Positions 1-7,453 of a DNA stretch of 64,000 bases are shown here, piece by piece. The translations under genes were made by a program, and so were the position numbers. How positions within the stretch are numbered: position 1 is the stretch's first letter; every line of letters starts with the position of its first letter. The DNA is from UBA2185 sp964564625 (lineage in GTDB: Bacteria; Desulfobacterota; Syntrophia; Syntrophales; UBA2185). The stretch spans positions 62,001-126,000 of the forward strand of contig CAZMBE010000004.1 of NCBI GenBank assembly GCA_964564625.1, given 5' to 3'. The notes under the pieces are model-generated. The model was not told the DNA's origin. It worked only from the letters and a program-made list of their open reading frames with translations, and did not search any database.

Positions 1-545
1 GAATCGCTGCGCTGACCATGCATCGCCTTCGTGAGATCCTTTGTACGCTCCTTATCAACACTTCGTTCACTCTCCAAAACCTGAGAGTTTCCCAATTTAC
101 CAAGAAAGATTTTCTTTTGTGTTTTTTCATCCAGGACAACTTTCAATGATGTGACTTCGGCAGATTTCTTCTCTGTTTTGTCAAGAGGAAAATCCTTTGC
201 AAGCGTCACAGCCTCATTACCGGCGATTTTTTCTTCCTTCTTTATCACATTGTTTTTCCCGGCTTTAATGCTCGTGTTCCCCAGCAATACTTTTTCCACT
301 TCATTTTTCACGCTGGGCAATCTCCCCTTGTTGAGTACGGAACCCGATTTTCCTTCACCTTTTTTCCCAGTTGATAGAATCGTCCCGCTTTTTTCCAGTA
401 CAGTGGCAAATGAACCCAGTCCTCCCATAAGATCGAGAATGTTTTTCCCTTTTGTCCGTTTTTTGATAGTTTTGGCCACACCCTTGGACGGCGACGTATC
501 TTGAACCGCATCGCTTAAAATCAATTTTGTTAATGAATGGTCCAT
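1..545 (-). CDS. fliK: Flagellar hook-length control protein FliK, N-terminal part (cut by window edge)
   Basis: An open frame runs on the minus strand from an ATG at 545 through the window edge without a stop, so about the first 181 residues are visible. The ATG has GGAG seven bases upstream. The protein is polar, rich in Lys, Ser, Thr and Glu, and of low complexity, as FliK N-terminal regions are; the conserved C-terminal domain lies outside the window. The identification rests on position: fliK normally follows fliJ and motE, which lie just upstream here, and a sigma-54 type site sits 33 bases before the start. FliK is exported and measures the hook before the export gate switches substrate. 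A different polar flagellar protein is possible. Confidence 0.55.
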   Translation of the reverse strand, partial: MDHSLTKLILSDAVQDTSPSKGVAKTIKKRTKGKNILDLMGGLGSFATVLEKSGTILSTGKKGEGKSGSVLNKGRLPSVKNEVEKVLLGNTSIKAGKNNVIKKEEKIAGNEAVTLAKDFPLDKTEKKSAEVTSLKVVLDEKTQKKIFLGKLGNSQVLESERSVDKERTKDLTKAMHGQRSD

Positions 546-577
546 TCCATTCTCCGCGATTTTTTTACATGGGTAAG

Positions 578-593
578 AGCAAGAGACATGCCA
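578..593 (-). promoter_or_regulatory. Sigma-54 promoter of fliK
   Basis: The minus strand reads TGGCATG-TCTC-TTGCT, matching the -24/-12 consensus TGGCACG-N4-TTGCW at all but one position and with the invariant GG and GC correctly spaced. The predicted start of transcription lies near 568, just before the fliK start at 545. Two NtrC-family activators are encoded in the same region, which makes such a promoter usable. Confidence 0.7.
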
Positions 594-777
594 CGGGATT
601 TGCAAATTAAAACGCATTATTTTTCCATAGGTTACAAAGAAAAGGAATTTACGAGGATCTCAAAGAGGCAAATATTGCCGCCTGTATCAAAATGAATCTG
701 ATAAAAAATACCTGTGTCTTTTTTCTTCCAGCACTCAGCAGACATGCACCTACCAGTCCACAACCGCAGGGCACCTT

Positions 778-814
778 AAAAAAAAAGGCGATTGGAGAAC
801 AAACTCCAACCGCC
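778..814 (-). terminator. Strong Rho-independent terminator, minus strand
   Basis: An 11-bp stem (787-797 with 804-814, one G-T pair) closes a 6-base loop and is followed on the minus strand by nine T. It lies about 250 bases beyond the end of the crystallin-like gene, which already has its own hairpin at 988-1016, so it may end read-through or a short unannotated transcript. Confidence 0.75.
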
Positions 815-987
815 GGTAATGCTCAATTGGCAATTGTTAGCTTAAATTTTCAAGATCAAAGATTAGCCCCCAATACTCAACACATTTGTTCTTAACCAAC
901 AAGATCTCAGATTTCGCACAGTTCACCTCTTACTAAATAATAACACTTAGTACAAAACTTAAGAATTACTGGTAGAAATATGCATGA

Positions 988-1016
988 AAAGGCAGAATCA
1001 ATTTGACTCTGCCTTT
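988..1016 (-). terminator. Terminator after the crystallin-like gene
   Basis: A 9-bp perfect stem (AAAGGCAGA at 988-996 with its complement at 1008-1016) has an 11-base loop and lies about 50 bases beyond the stop codon at 1065. The T run on the minus strand is only four bases, so termination may be partial. Confidence 0.6.
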
Positions 1017-1064
1017 CTGTGTCCATTCTTATTTTGTAAGTCTACTATCTGCCTTTAATTTCAA

Positions 1065-2624
1065 TCATCGCCTCTGCACCGGCATACGTACAGTAGGAGT
1101 TTGTGTCGGTGTACGAGAGGGGGTGGGTAGCATTTTAATAGGGGAATTGTCAATGATTTCGATCGATGAAACTTTATTTTCGAGTTGATAATTTGATAGC
1201 TGAAAAGTGTGTGAGGAGCTGCCTCCCGGGAGGGTAATGCACTTACCGGTAAACTTTTGGTTTTCACAGATTCTGACCACTACTTGGTTGTGAATGGGAT
1301 GATTCAAATTATCTGGCCAGATATGGATGACATCGGCAGCGTTGTCTAATGCTTTATACTCGATCCCCCAGAACGAGTTTTTTCGTACTGCCATCAACTC
1401 ATGTTGTGGGAAGAAGCGTGCAAAACCCATATCGCTTGTATCCTCAAGTAGGGCGCCCACCGGAAATTTCCACTCTTTGGGAAAGATGATGAGAGACCGT
1501 GCTTTGTCGTTATATTTGAATATTGAAGATAAATTATTTATGGATTGGAGGGTCACGTAACTCTTTCCACCCTTGTCGATATAAAACTTGTAATAAGTCC
1601 AAAACGCCACACCAACATTTGCCCCCACTTGGATTGATAATGTCTTGTTTATGAGGGTGTCAGGTACCTCGTAGACAAGTTTCTGACGCATGCCCGGCTC
1701 AAGCTTGTAACTCGCTTTATTCCCCCCGTAGTTGACATTCTCCCAAAGAGCAACTTCGTTCACAGCGATAGGTGGAGGGGCTTTCTGCACCTGTGTACGT
1801 GCAGGGGGAACCGGTTTAACAACGGTGGTGGGCTGCTTTATACTCACAGTCACAGGGGTGTGAATAACCTGGAGCGATGCTACTTTATTTTCGAATTGAT
1901 AATCGGAGAGCTTAAAATCTTGTATGATGCCGCCTCCCGGACCGGGGATGGTGATACACTTACCGCCGAAATTCTTCTGTTCGCAGAGTTTGACAGATAC
2001 TTGCTTGAAAACGGGATGCAAAGAATCCGGCCTCACATGGGCATCGGTATTATTGTTTATAAATTCGTACCCGATATCGGGGAAAGGGGCAACTCGATCC
2101 GTCATTTTCTCTGGTGCCGGGTAGAACTTTCCTAATGGCACCTCAATTTTTTTTCCATCCCATGAGTCGAGCAAATATTTTCCTATAATCAAGACGCCCA
2201 TCGGATATTTCCACTCTTTGGGGAAGATAATGAGAGACATTATTTTGTCGTGATATGTGGGCATTACAGATAGATTATTTATGGATTGGAAGGTTGCGTT
2301 CCCGTCACCATAGAAATCATAACTATTCCAAAATGCCACACCTACATTTGCCCCTACCTGGATCGATGAGATTTTTCCCGCCAGAGGATTAGGGATAAAG
2401 CGTACAATCTTCTGGCGCATACCCGGCTCGAGCGTGTAAATCAACTGATCTCCCACGTAGTTGATATGCTCGTACACGGCAACTTGGTTCGCAGCGGGAG
2501 CTTTTTGCGCACCCAAGGGGGGAGTAAGAATGACTTGAAGAAGCCCGCTTACGGCTATTACAAGGCTCCAATAAAGAAGATTCTTTACATACCGATTTGT
2601 TATATTTTGACTTACAACTCCCAT
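1065..2624 (-). CDS. Secreted protein with duplicated beta/gamma-crystallin-like modules
   Basis: The start at 2624 is chosen because AAGGAGGG lies just upstream; the frame is open to 2687 but earlier starts lack such a site. The 519-residue product has a hydrophobic signal segment (about residues 14-38). Two homologous halves follow, near 48-255 and 290-500, joined by a Pro-rich linker. Each half has a segment beginning VAxxExxNYxG and a later one, CEQKNFGGKC or CENQKFTGKC, both in the style of beta/gamma-crystallin Greek-key motifs; the cysteine pairs may form disulfides outside the cytoplasm. The tail is rich in Thr and Pro. Function is unknown; a calcium-binding or matrix role is only a guess. 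It interrupts the flagellar gene order and has terminators on both sides, so it is a separate transcription unit. Confidence 0.65.
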   Translation of the reverse strand: MGVVSQNITNRYVKNLLYWSLVIAVSGLLQVILTPPLGAQKAPAANQVAVYEHINYVGDQLIYTLEPGMRQKIVRFIPNPLAGKISSIQVGANVGVAFWNSYDFYGDGNATFQSINNLSVMPTYHDKIMSLIIFPKEWKYPMGVLIIGKYLLDSWDGKKIEVPLGKFYPAPEKMTDRVAPFPDIGYEFINNNTDAHVRPDSLHPVFKQVSVKLCEQKNFGGKCITIPGPGGGIIQDFKLSDYQFENKVASLQVIHTPVTVSIKQPTTVVKPVPPARTQVQKAPPPIAVNEVALWENVNYGGNKASYKLEPGMRQKLVYEVPDTLINKTLSIQVGANVGVAFWTYYKFYIDKGGKSYVTLQSINNLSSIFKYNDKARSLIIFPKEWKFPVGALLEDTSDMGFARFFPQHELMAVRKNSFWGIEYKALDNAADVIHIWPDNLNHPIHNQVVVRICENQKFTGKCITLPGGSSSHTFQLSNYQLENKVSSIEIIDNSPIKMLPTPSRTPTQTPTVRMPVQRR

Positions 2625-2717
2625 GACACCCTCCTTATTTGAATATATGGCAGGCTCCCATTGGTCATATTCAAGGTTTCCCCTCACCTGGTTTTTTTAC
2701 CTATTGTTGTATTAGCG

Positions 2718-2754
2718 AAAAAGCCTCCCGGGAACAAGATATCCCCGTAGAGGC
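2718..2754 (-). terminator. Terminator at the end of the flgB-motE operon
   Basis: On the minus strand GCCTC and GAGGC arms with G/C-rich inner pairing form a hairpin (2723-2754) followed by five T. It separates the flagellar operon upstream from the crystallin-like gene downstream. Confidence 0.6.
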
Positions 2755-3189
2755 CTTATAGTGGTACCTTTCGGAAGCTCGTCCTCATACTTCACACCAA
2801 AAGGATAGATGTCAGGTTGTGAGATTAATGATAGATAACAAAATTATGTTGTAAAATATACTCTTATTGGTATGGACAGTCAAGGGAGGAAATTCCATCC
2901 CACAGTTTGCCCCACATCGCTAAGTTGCATTTGAAACATTGCATTCTGAAGGAAATGGCAAAAAACAATAGTTCAGGAAGATAGGGAGAAATGAACAAGA
3001 ATCATTCTTTTCGATATCCGCCTTTCGTCATAACTCAACATGTTTCCTGAAATCAACGTCATTCCAGAGCGACACAAGGTTGCCCAGATGGAAACATTGA
3101 ATAAATCAACAGATGAAGCAAGATATTCAGTGCATGCTGAGTTTGATGATTGACTATATGTGTTTTTGGTACGTGTTCAACAAGAATTA
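2755..3189. other. Gene-free stretch downstream of motE
   Basis: No reading frame with a ribosome binding site or recognisable product was found on either strand. The stretch is A+T-rich and lies between an inverted-repeat element that ends at the motE stop codon and the terminator at 2718-2754. It may be the untranslated 3' end of the flagellar transcript or debris of an insertion. Confidence 0.4.
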
Positions 3190-3380
3190 GTGAGGAGCTG
3201 TCACGGAGTAGCTATTGCGTTAAGGCGCTCAGATTGGGGTCAAATTTGGCTGATCTGATTGAGCAAAACCGTGGGAATAGCAGCGCTATTTTGAGGATTT
3301 TGCAATTGAGGATCTGGCAAAGATGGCCTGAAGATGAGATGCATGAAGGTAATAGCTATTCCGTGACAGTTCCTCCTTAC
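3190..3380. repeat. Inverted-repeat (MITE-like) element at the 3' end of motE
   Basis: The segment 3190-3216 recurs in inverse orientation at 3351-3380; both ends share CTGTCACGGA followed by A/G and TAGCTATT, with a GGAG stretch on the outer side. The arms enclose about 134 bases without a gene. The outer edge of the right arm contains the motE stop codon and a GGAGG. No clear target-site duplication is visible. It could be a small non-autonomous mobile element or an inverted duplication of the end of motE. Confidence 0.55.
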
Positions 3381-3958
3381 ATTCTGATAATGGTCTTCGC
3401 GATTTCCACGGCTTTTACGGGATCAAGGTAACCCCATAGAATGCCTGCTTTCTTGTTATTCATCTGCATGATGATTGTGGCTGCCGTCTTATTATCCATC
3501 TTATTGAACAGGTCACCCACTTTCTCGGGGGGAGTAGCTTCGTACGCCTTGGCCAGATCCTTGAATTTTTTCTTATCTTCCTTGACGTCCGATTCTTGAG
3601 GAGCGGGTATATTTTCTTCCAGGCTCCGAAGCTTTGCCACTTTGGCAGTTATTTCCTTTTTCAGAGAATTAATTTTTTGTTCTTCGTATTTAACATAATT
3701 TTCTCTGTTTTCAATCTGCTTCCGTCTATCTTCCAGAGAAATCATCAGACTCCTTTCATCACTCAAAGCATCTTCAAACACATCTCTTACCTTGGTGCCA
3801 TCGGTTCTTTGTGGAGATGGTTCAGCCAGGGCATGGTCAGCAAACCAGGATGAAGAACCAGAATTTTCCGACTGTTTTACAATTTCACCTATGACAAAGA
3901 GTTTCACTATAACTATGAATACAAAAAGAACCTCAAAAACAATAATTACTTTCTTCAT
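3377..3958 (-). CDS. motE: MotE-like flagellar motor chaperone (MgtE N-terminal fold)
   Basis: The 193-residue product has an N-terminal membrane segment (about 4-26), a coiled-coil region rich in Lys and Glu (about 70-120) and a C-terminal domain containing the motif YEATPPEKVGDLFNKMD and NKKAGILWGYL, typical of the MgtE N-terminal-like domain of MotE. MotE family proteins stabilise the stator protein MotC or related motor parts in the periplasm. The start overlaps the fliJ stop (TAATG), showing translational coupling. A longer paralogue with a SPOR domain lies at 19162-20295. The stop codon falls inside an inverted-repeat arm. Confidence 0.7.
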   Translation of the reverse strand: MKKVIIVFEVLFVFIVIVKLFVIGEIVKQSENSGSSSWFADHALAEPSPQRTDGTKVRDVFEDALSDERSLMISLEDRRKQIENRENYVKYEEQKINSLKKEITAKVAKLRSLEENIPAPQESDVKEDKKKFKDLAKAYEATPPEKVGDLFNKMDNKTAATIIMQMNNKKAGILWGYLDPVKAVEIAKTIIRM

Positions 3959-4398
3959 TATTTCACACCATTACCAAATTTCATTATTGCAAGATCGTCC
4001 TGTTCTTTGCGGTCTTTCGCAGCCATGTCTTCGAGATATGTAACCATTTTTTTTTCTCGCAATGTATCCATGACTTTTCTTTTTTTCATGGCATCCAGGA
4101 GCAAAAGTCTTTTTTCATTTGCCTCTTCTTCCATTGTGCGAATGACGGTCATCTGTTTTTCTTCTTTCCCTTTCAGGTATTCAATGAAGGCATAATGCCG
4201 CTGTATCACATCAGCACGTAAGGCTTTCCCCTGAATTTTTGTGAAATTACGGATCAGTTCATTCCTTTCTTTCTGTAATTCAACCAAAACGATCCTGGCC
4301 GACTGCAGACATTTTACTGCATTTGAGAATGCAAGCTGACACTGCTCTTCTATTTGCACCCTGTAATCTAGAACTGCTTCCATATCAAATTTGAACAC
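3958..4398 (-). CDS. fliJ: Flagellar export chaperone FliJ
   Basis: FliJ is the soluble coiled-coil stalk of the flagellar type III export ATPase complex, also moving export chaperones. The predicted product of 146 residues is almost entirely helical with heptad character and begins with FKFDMEAVLDYRV, matching the FliJ N-terminal pattern (FKF...VLDYR). The GTG at 4398 is preferred over an upstream ATG at 4449 because AGGA lies eight bases before it and the longer form would extend into fliI. It follows fliI directly and overlaps motE. Confidence 0.8.
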   Translation of the reverse strand: MFKFDMEAVLDYRVQIEEQCQLAFSNAVKCLQSARIVLVELQKERNELIRNFTKIQGKALRADVIQRHYAFIEYLKGKEEKQMTVIRTMEEEANEKRLLLLDAMKKRKVMDTLREKKMVTYLEDMAAKDRKEQDDLAIMKFGNGVK

Positions 4399-4408
4399 GT
4401 GTACATTC

Positions 4409-5743
4409 CTATTCAAACAGGCCGAACATGTCTCGTTTGCTTTCTTCAAAACTCACTTTATCATCAATACCCTGCGTTAAAAAGGCATTTACCTTGCCGA
4501 TCATATCAATGGCTAAATCCACTTCCGGATTACTACCCTTCACATAGGCGCCTATATTTATAAGGTCTTCCGTTTTTCTGTAGGTTGCCAGAATATTTGA
4601 TATATGCCCGGCTTTCCCTTTGTGTTCGTCATCCACAACATCAATCATAACCCTGCTGATGCTTTTCAGGACATCCACTGCCGGATAATGATTCTTTGCC
4701 GCCAAGAGGCGGGAAAGAACGACATGACCATCGAGAATAGATCTTGCTGCATCTGCGATGGGCTCATCAAAGTCATCGCCCTCAACGAGGATTGTGTAAA
4801 GACCCGTAATGCTTCCCTTGCCCTCTACGGCGCCAACTCTTTCAAGAAGTTTCGGCATCAAGCTGAAAACCGAGGGTGTATATCCCTTTGTCGTCGGCGG
4901 CTCTCCAACGGAAAGACCGACTTCCCGCTGCGCCATGGCAAACCTCGTCAGAGAATCTACCATAAGGAGCACATCATTGCCCTGATCCCGGAAATACTCT
5001 GCAATAGATGTTGCAACATATGCCGCTCTCATCCTTATGATGGGATGAGTATCTGAGGTGGCAACAACAACAACGGATCTTTCCAACCCCTTTTTACCGA
5101 GATTCTTTTCGAGGAATTCGCGGACTTCCCGACCCCTCTCACCGATGAGACCTATAACATTTACATCGGCCTGGGTGTTTTTTGCTATCATACCCAGGAG
5201 AACACTTTTGCCCACACCGGAACCGGAGAAAACCCCCATTTTCTGCCCTTTACCGCAGGTGAGCAACGCATTGATAACCCTTATACCCAGATCCATTACC
5301 TCCGTTACCCTCTTTCTCCGTAAAGGATTAATAGGACTGAAATATATGGGATATTCTGTATGGTATTCAACAGGCCCTTTACCGTCAATGGGATTTCCCA
5401 TCCCGTCGATCACACGCCCCAGTAAACCTCGGCCTACTTTGATATCTGCCTTTTTCCCAAGCGAAACAATTTTACAGCCTGGTCCTACACCACGGCTGCC
5501 TTCAAGAGGCATCATGAGAACCTTGCCTGCTTTGAAGCCTACAACCTCCGCACTGAGTGTTTCGCCGTTTCCGTTGGCGTATATTTCACACATTTCTCCA
5601 ATAGAAGAACAGGGGCCTTGACCCTCCACAACCAGGCCGATTATCTGGTTCACTTTCCCATAAATTTTGATGGGCCTTACCTGTTCAATCAGCCGGTGGC
5701 ATCTTTCAAAATCAAACATGTTTCTGGCTCTTGCCTCATCCAT
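4409..5743 (-). CDS. fliI: Flagellum-specific export ATPase FliI
   Basis: This is the hexameric F1-beta-like ATPase that energises flagellar protein export. The 444-residue length is normal for the family. The Walker A motif GSGVGKS is near residue 172, followed by GERGREVREF and the Walker B region VLLMVDSLTRFAMAQREVGL, all diagnostic of FliI. The N-terminal beta-barrel and a C-terminal helical region are present. It lies between fliH, its regulator, and fliJ in the expected order. Confidence 0.95.
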   Translation of the reverse strand: MDEARARNMFDFERCHRLIEQVRPIKIYGKVNQIIGLVVEGQGPCSSIGEMCEIYANGNGETLSAEVVGFKAGKVLMMPLEGSRGVGPGCKIVSLGKKADIKVGRGLLGRVIDGMGNPIDGKGPVEYHTEYPIYFSPINPLRRKRVTEVMDLGIRVINALLTCGKGQKMGVFSGSGVGKSVLLGMIAKNTQADVNVIGLIGERGREVREFLEKNLGKKGLERSVVVVATSDTHPIIRMRAAYVATSIAEYFRDQGNDVLLMVDSLTRFAMAQREVGLSVGEPPTTKGYTPSVFSLMPKLLERVGAVEGKGSITGLYTILVEGDDFDEPIADAARSILDGHVVLSRLLAAKNHYPAVDVLKSISRVMIDVVDDEHKGKAGHISNILATYRKTEDLINIGAYVKGSNPEVDLAIDMIGKVNAFLTQGIDDKVSFEESKRDMFGLFE

Positions 5744-5761
5744 GGTTATTCCGCATAGAAC

Positions 5762-6436
5762 TCACCGCGTGCCCGATACGGCTTTTTTGATCTCGTCAAG
5801 TTGCTGCTCCAATCGTGCATCTACCTCGCCGGATGATGTTTCTATCACGACCCCACCCATTCTTATGGCATTGTCTTCGACAATAGTCATATTTCTGATA
5901 TCATCAAAACTGTCAATAAATCCTGGATTTACCTCTATAATATACCGATAATCCTCAGGGTTAAGCCTAATCCTGATACCTTCCTTATCAAGTACCTGTT
6001 GTATTGCACTTTTGAGAACACTATGAATGATATCTCTGTTTGTGGAAACCTCCTGGCTGATGACCTTTTCAGAAATAGAAAAAACAAGGTTTAATATCTT
6101 ATCTTCATTGTTCTCCAGAATTTCCTTTTTCAGCTTATCCATTTCTCTTAGTGTGTTCACAAGGGACTCTGTGGCCTGAAATAATCTTTTCTTCTCATCT
6201 TCCGTACCCTTCCTTATCCCTTCTTTATATCCTTTCTCATACGCTTCCTTCTTCGTGTTCTCTATGTGTAATACACTTTCAGTTCCCGCCGGATCATTTC
6301 CTGACGGTTCCTTTTCCCCAACGCTTGTACGGACATCTTTCTTCCCTCTGGAATATAACCGCACAAACTCCGAAGCCTTACATATGGCCGGATTTACCAG
6401 CTCTATGTTTTCAGATTTGATGACCTTGTCAGACAA
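5762..6436 (-). CDS. fliH: Flagellar assembly protein FliH
   Basis: FliH binds FliI and the C-ring protein FliN and holds the export ATPase at the basal body. The product (about 224 residues) has a charged, coiled-coil middle with the pattern AYEKGYKEGIRKGTE, a glycine-repeat helix typical of FliH and V-ATPase subunit E relatives, and a C-terminal domain ending in EVDARLEQQLDEIKKAV. The start is uncertain: a TTG at 6436 with a G-rich stretch nine bases upstream and overlap with the fliG stop is preferred, but the frame is open back to 6469. Confidence 0.85.
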   Translation of the reverse strand: MSDKVIKSENIELVNPAICKASEFVRLYSRGKKDVRTSVGEKEPSGNDPAGTESVLHIENTKKEAYEKGYKEGIRKGTEDEKKRLFQATESLVNTLREMDKLKKEILENNEDKILNLVFSISEKVISQEVSTNRDIIHSVLKSAIQQVLDKEGIRIRLNPEDYRYIIEVNPGFIDSFDDIRNMTIVEDNAIRMGGVVIETSSGEVDARLEQQLDEIKKAVSGTR

Positions 6437-7433
6437 ATTGGTCACCCCCCTCACCGCGAGCAATGACAAGTTTTCCTTCTGCTTCTAATTTTTTCGTTGC
6501 ATCGATAATAATTCTCTGACATTTTTCTATTTCAGACAACCTAATGGGGGGCATCATCTCTATATCTTCTTTCAGCATATCGGCACCACGTTTTGACATA
6601 TTTCTGAAAATTACTGCCCTCATCTCCTCATCGACCAACTTCAAAGCTCGGCCTAAGTCTTCCGTGGTAACTTCTCTCAATAATTCCTGAATACTCCTAT
6701 CATCGAGTTTCAGGATATCTTCAAATGTAAACATTTTCTTTCGTATTTCTGAGGCAATCTCAGGAACAGTATCATCAAGTGATTTCATCACGGCATTTTC
6801 TGTGTTTCGATTCATCCTGTTCATAACCTCAGCCACCATTGCAATACCGCCGGGTTGCAGGTCACTAACACCTCCTATAATAATCTCTTTTTCCAGGGTT
6901 TTAGCAATGTCTTCTATAACTTCATGGGGAACACTCTTTAAGGTCGCCATCCTCTTCACAATGTCACACTGAATTTCAGGTGAAAGTGTCTCCAGAATAC
7001 TTGCTGCCTGTTCGGCTCCCACATATGAGAGGATGAGAGCAATTGTCTGTGGATGCTCAGTTCTTGTGAAATCAATCAATACCTGTGGATCTATTTCCTG
7101 CAATTTCTGAATCAAAGGATTACGATAATGATTCCCTGACCCCGTAGTTCTTTCAATGCTTGATAAAATGTCATGTGCTGTTTCCTCGCCTGCAGCTTTT
7201 ACAATGAGGTTCCGTAACGCATCACCATGGACGGGAAGGACCCCTCCCTTTTGTCTTGCCAGTGTACAAAACTCTTTGGCCACATTATTTACATCTTCCA
7301 AGGACACGTTGTTGAGTCGGCTCATCTGCTTTCCAATGAGTTCAATCTCTGAGGGGCTGAAATTTTTCATTACCTTTGCGGCAAGTTCCTCATCCAGGGA
7401 TAACAATAATACGGCTATTTTCTCTTCATTCAT
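6429..7433 (-). CDS. fliG: Flagellar motor switch protein FliG
   Basis: FliG is the C-ring protein that contacts the stator and sets rotation direction. The 334-residue product begins MNEEKIAVLLLSLDEELAAK, typical of the FliG N-terminal domain, contains EHPQTIALILSYV (middle domain) and ends with the C-terminal domain carrying the charged torque helix (DDRSIQELLREV). The ATG at 7433 aligns with the family start; the frame extends to 7466 with only a TTG. It overlaps fliH by a few bases and lies just after fliF, to which FliG binds. Confidence 0.93.
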   Translation of the reverse strand: MNEEKIAVLLLSLDEELAAKVMKNFSPSEIELIGKQMSRLNNVSLEDVNNVAKEFCTLARQKGGVLPVHGDALRNLIVKAAGEETAHDILSSIERTTGSGNHYRNPLIQKLQEIDPQVLIDFTRTEHPQTIALILSYVGAEQAASILETLSPEIQCDIVKRMATLKSVPHEVIEDIAKTLEKEIIIGGVSDLQPGGIAMVAEVMNRMNRNTENAVMKSLDDTVPEIASEIRKKMFTFEDILKLDDRSIQELLREVTTEDLGRALKLVDEEMRAVIFRNMSKRGADMLKEDIEMMPPIRLSEIEKCQRIIIDATKKLEAEGKLVIARGEGGDQFV

Positions 7434-7453
7434 AATGCATTGATCCAGTTGCT

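Larger units (their letters stand above)
594..1064. other. Gene-free stretch between fliK and the crystallin-like gene
   Basis: No convincing protein gene is present. The stretch holds the two terminator hairpins described separately. Between them, on the minus strand, TTCTTA and TATTAT are spaced by 17 bases (about 928 to 956), a weak sigma-70-like signal that could start a short RNA ending at the strong terminator. An 18-codon GTG frame there has no other support. Confidence 0.4.

Noticed and set aside
151..504. Plus-strand frame of 117 codons opposite fliK
   Set aside because: It is the complement of the open fliK frame, has no ribosome site and its product is a low-complexity run of Ser, Phe and Pro.
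3150..3431. Plus-strand frame of 93 codons across the inverted-repeat element
   Set aside because: It starts in the gene-free stretch without a ribosome site, runs through both repeat arms into the antisense of motE, and matches nothing I recognise.
4604..5621. Two long plus-strand frames opposite fliI
   Set aside because: fliI is unmistakable on the other strand; these are antisense frames with rare-residue runs and no start signals.
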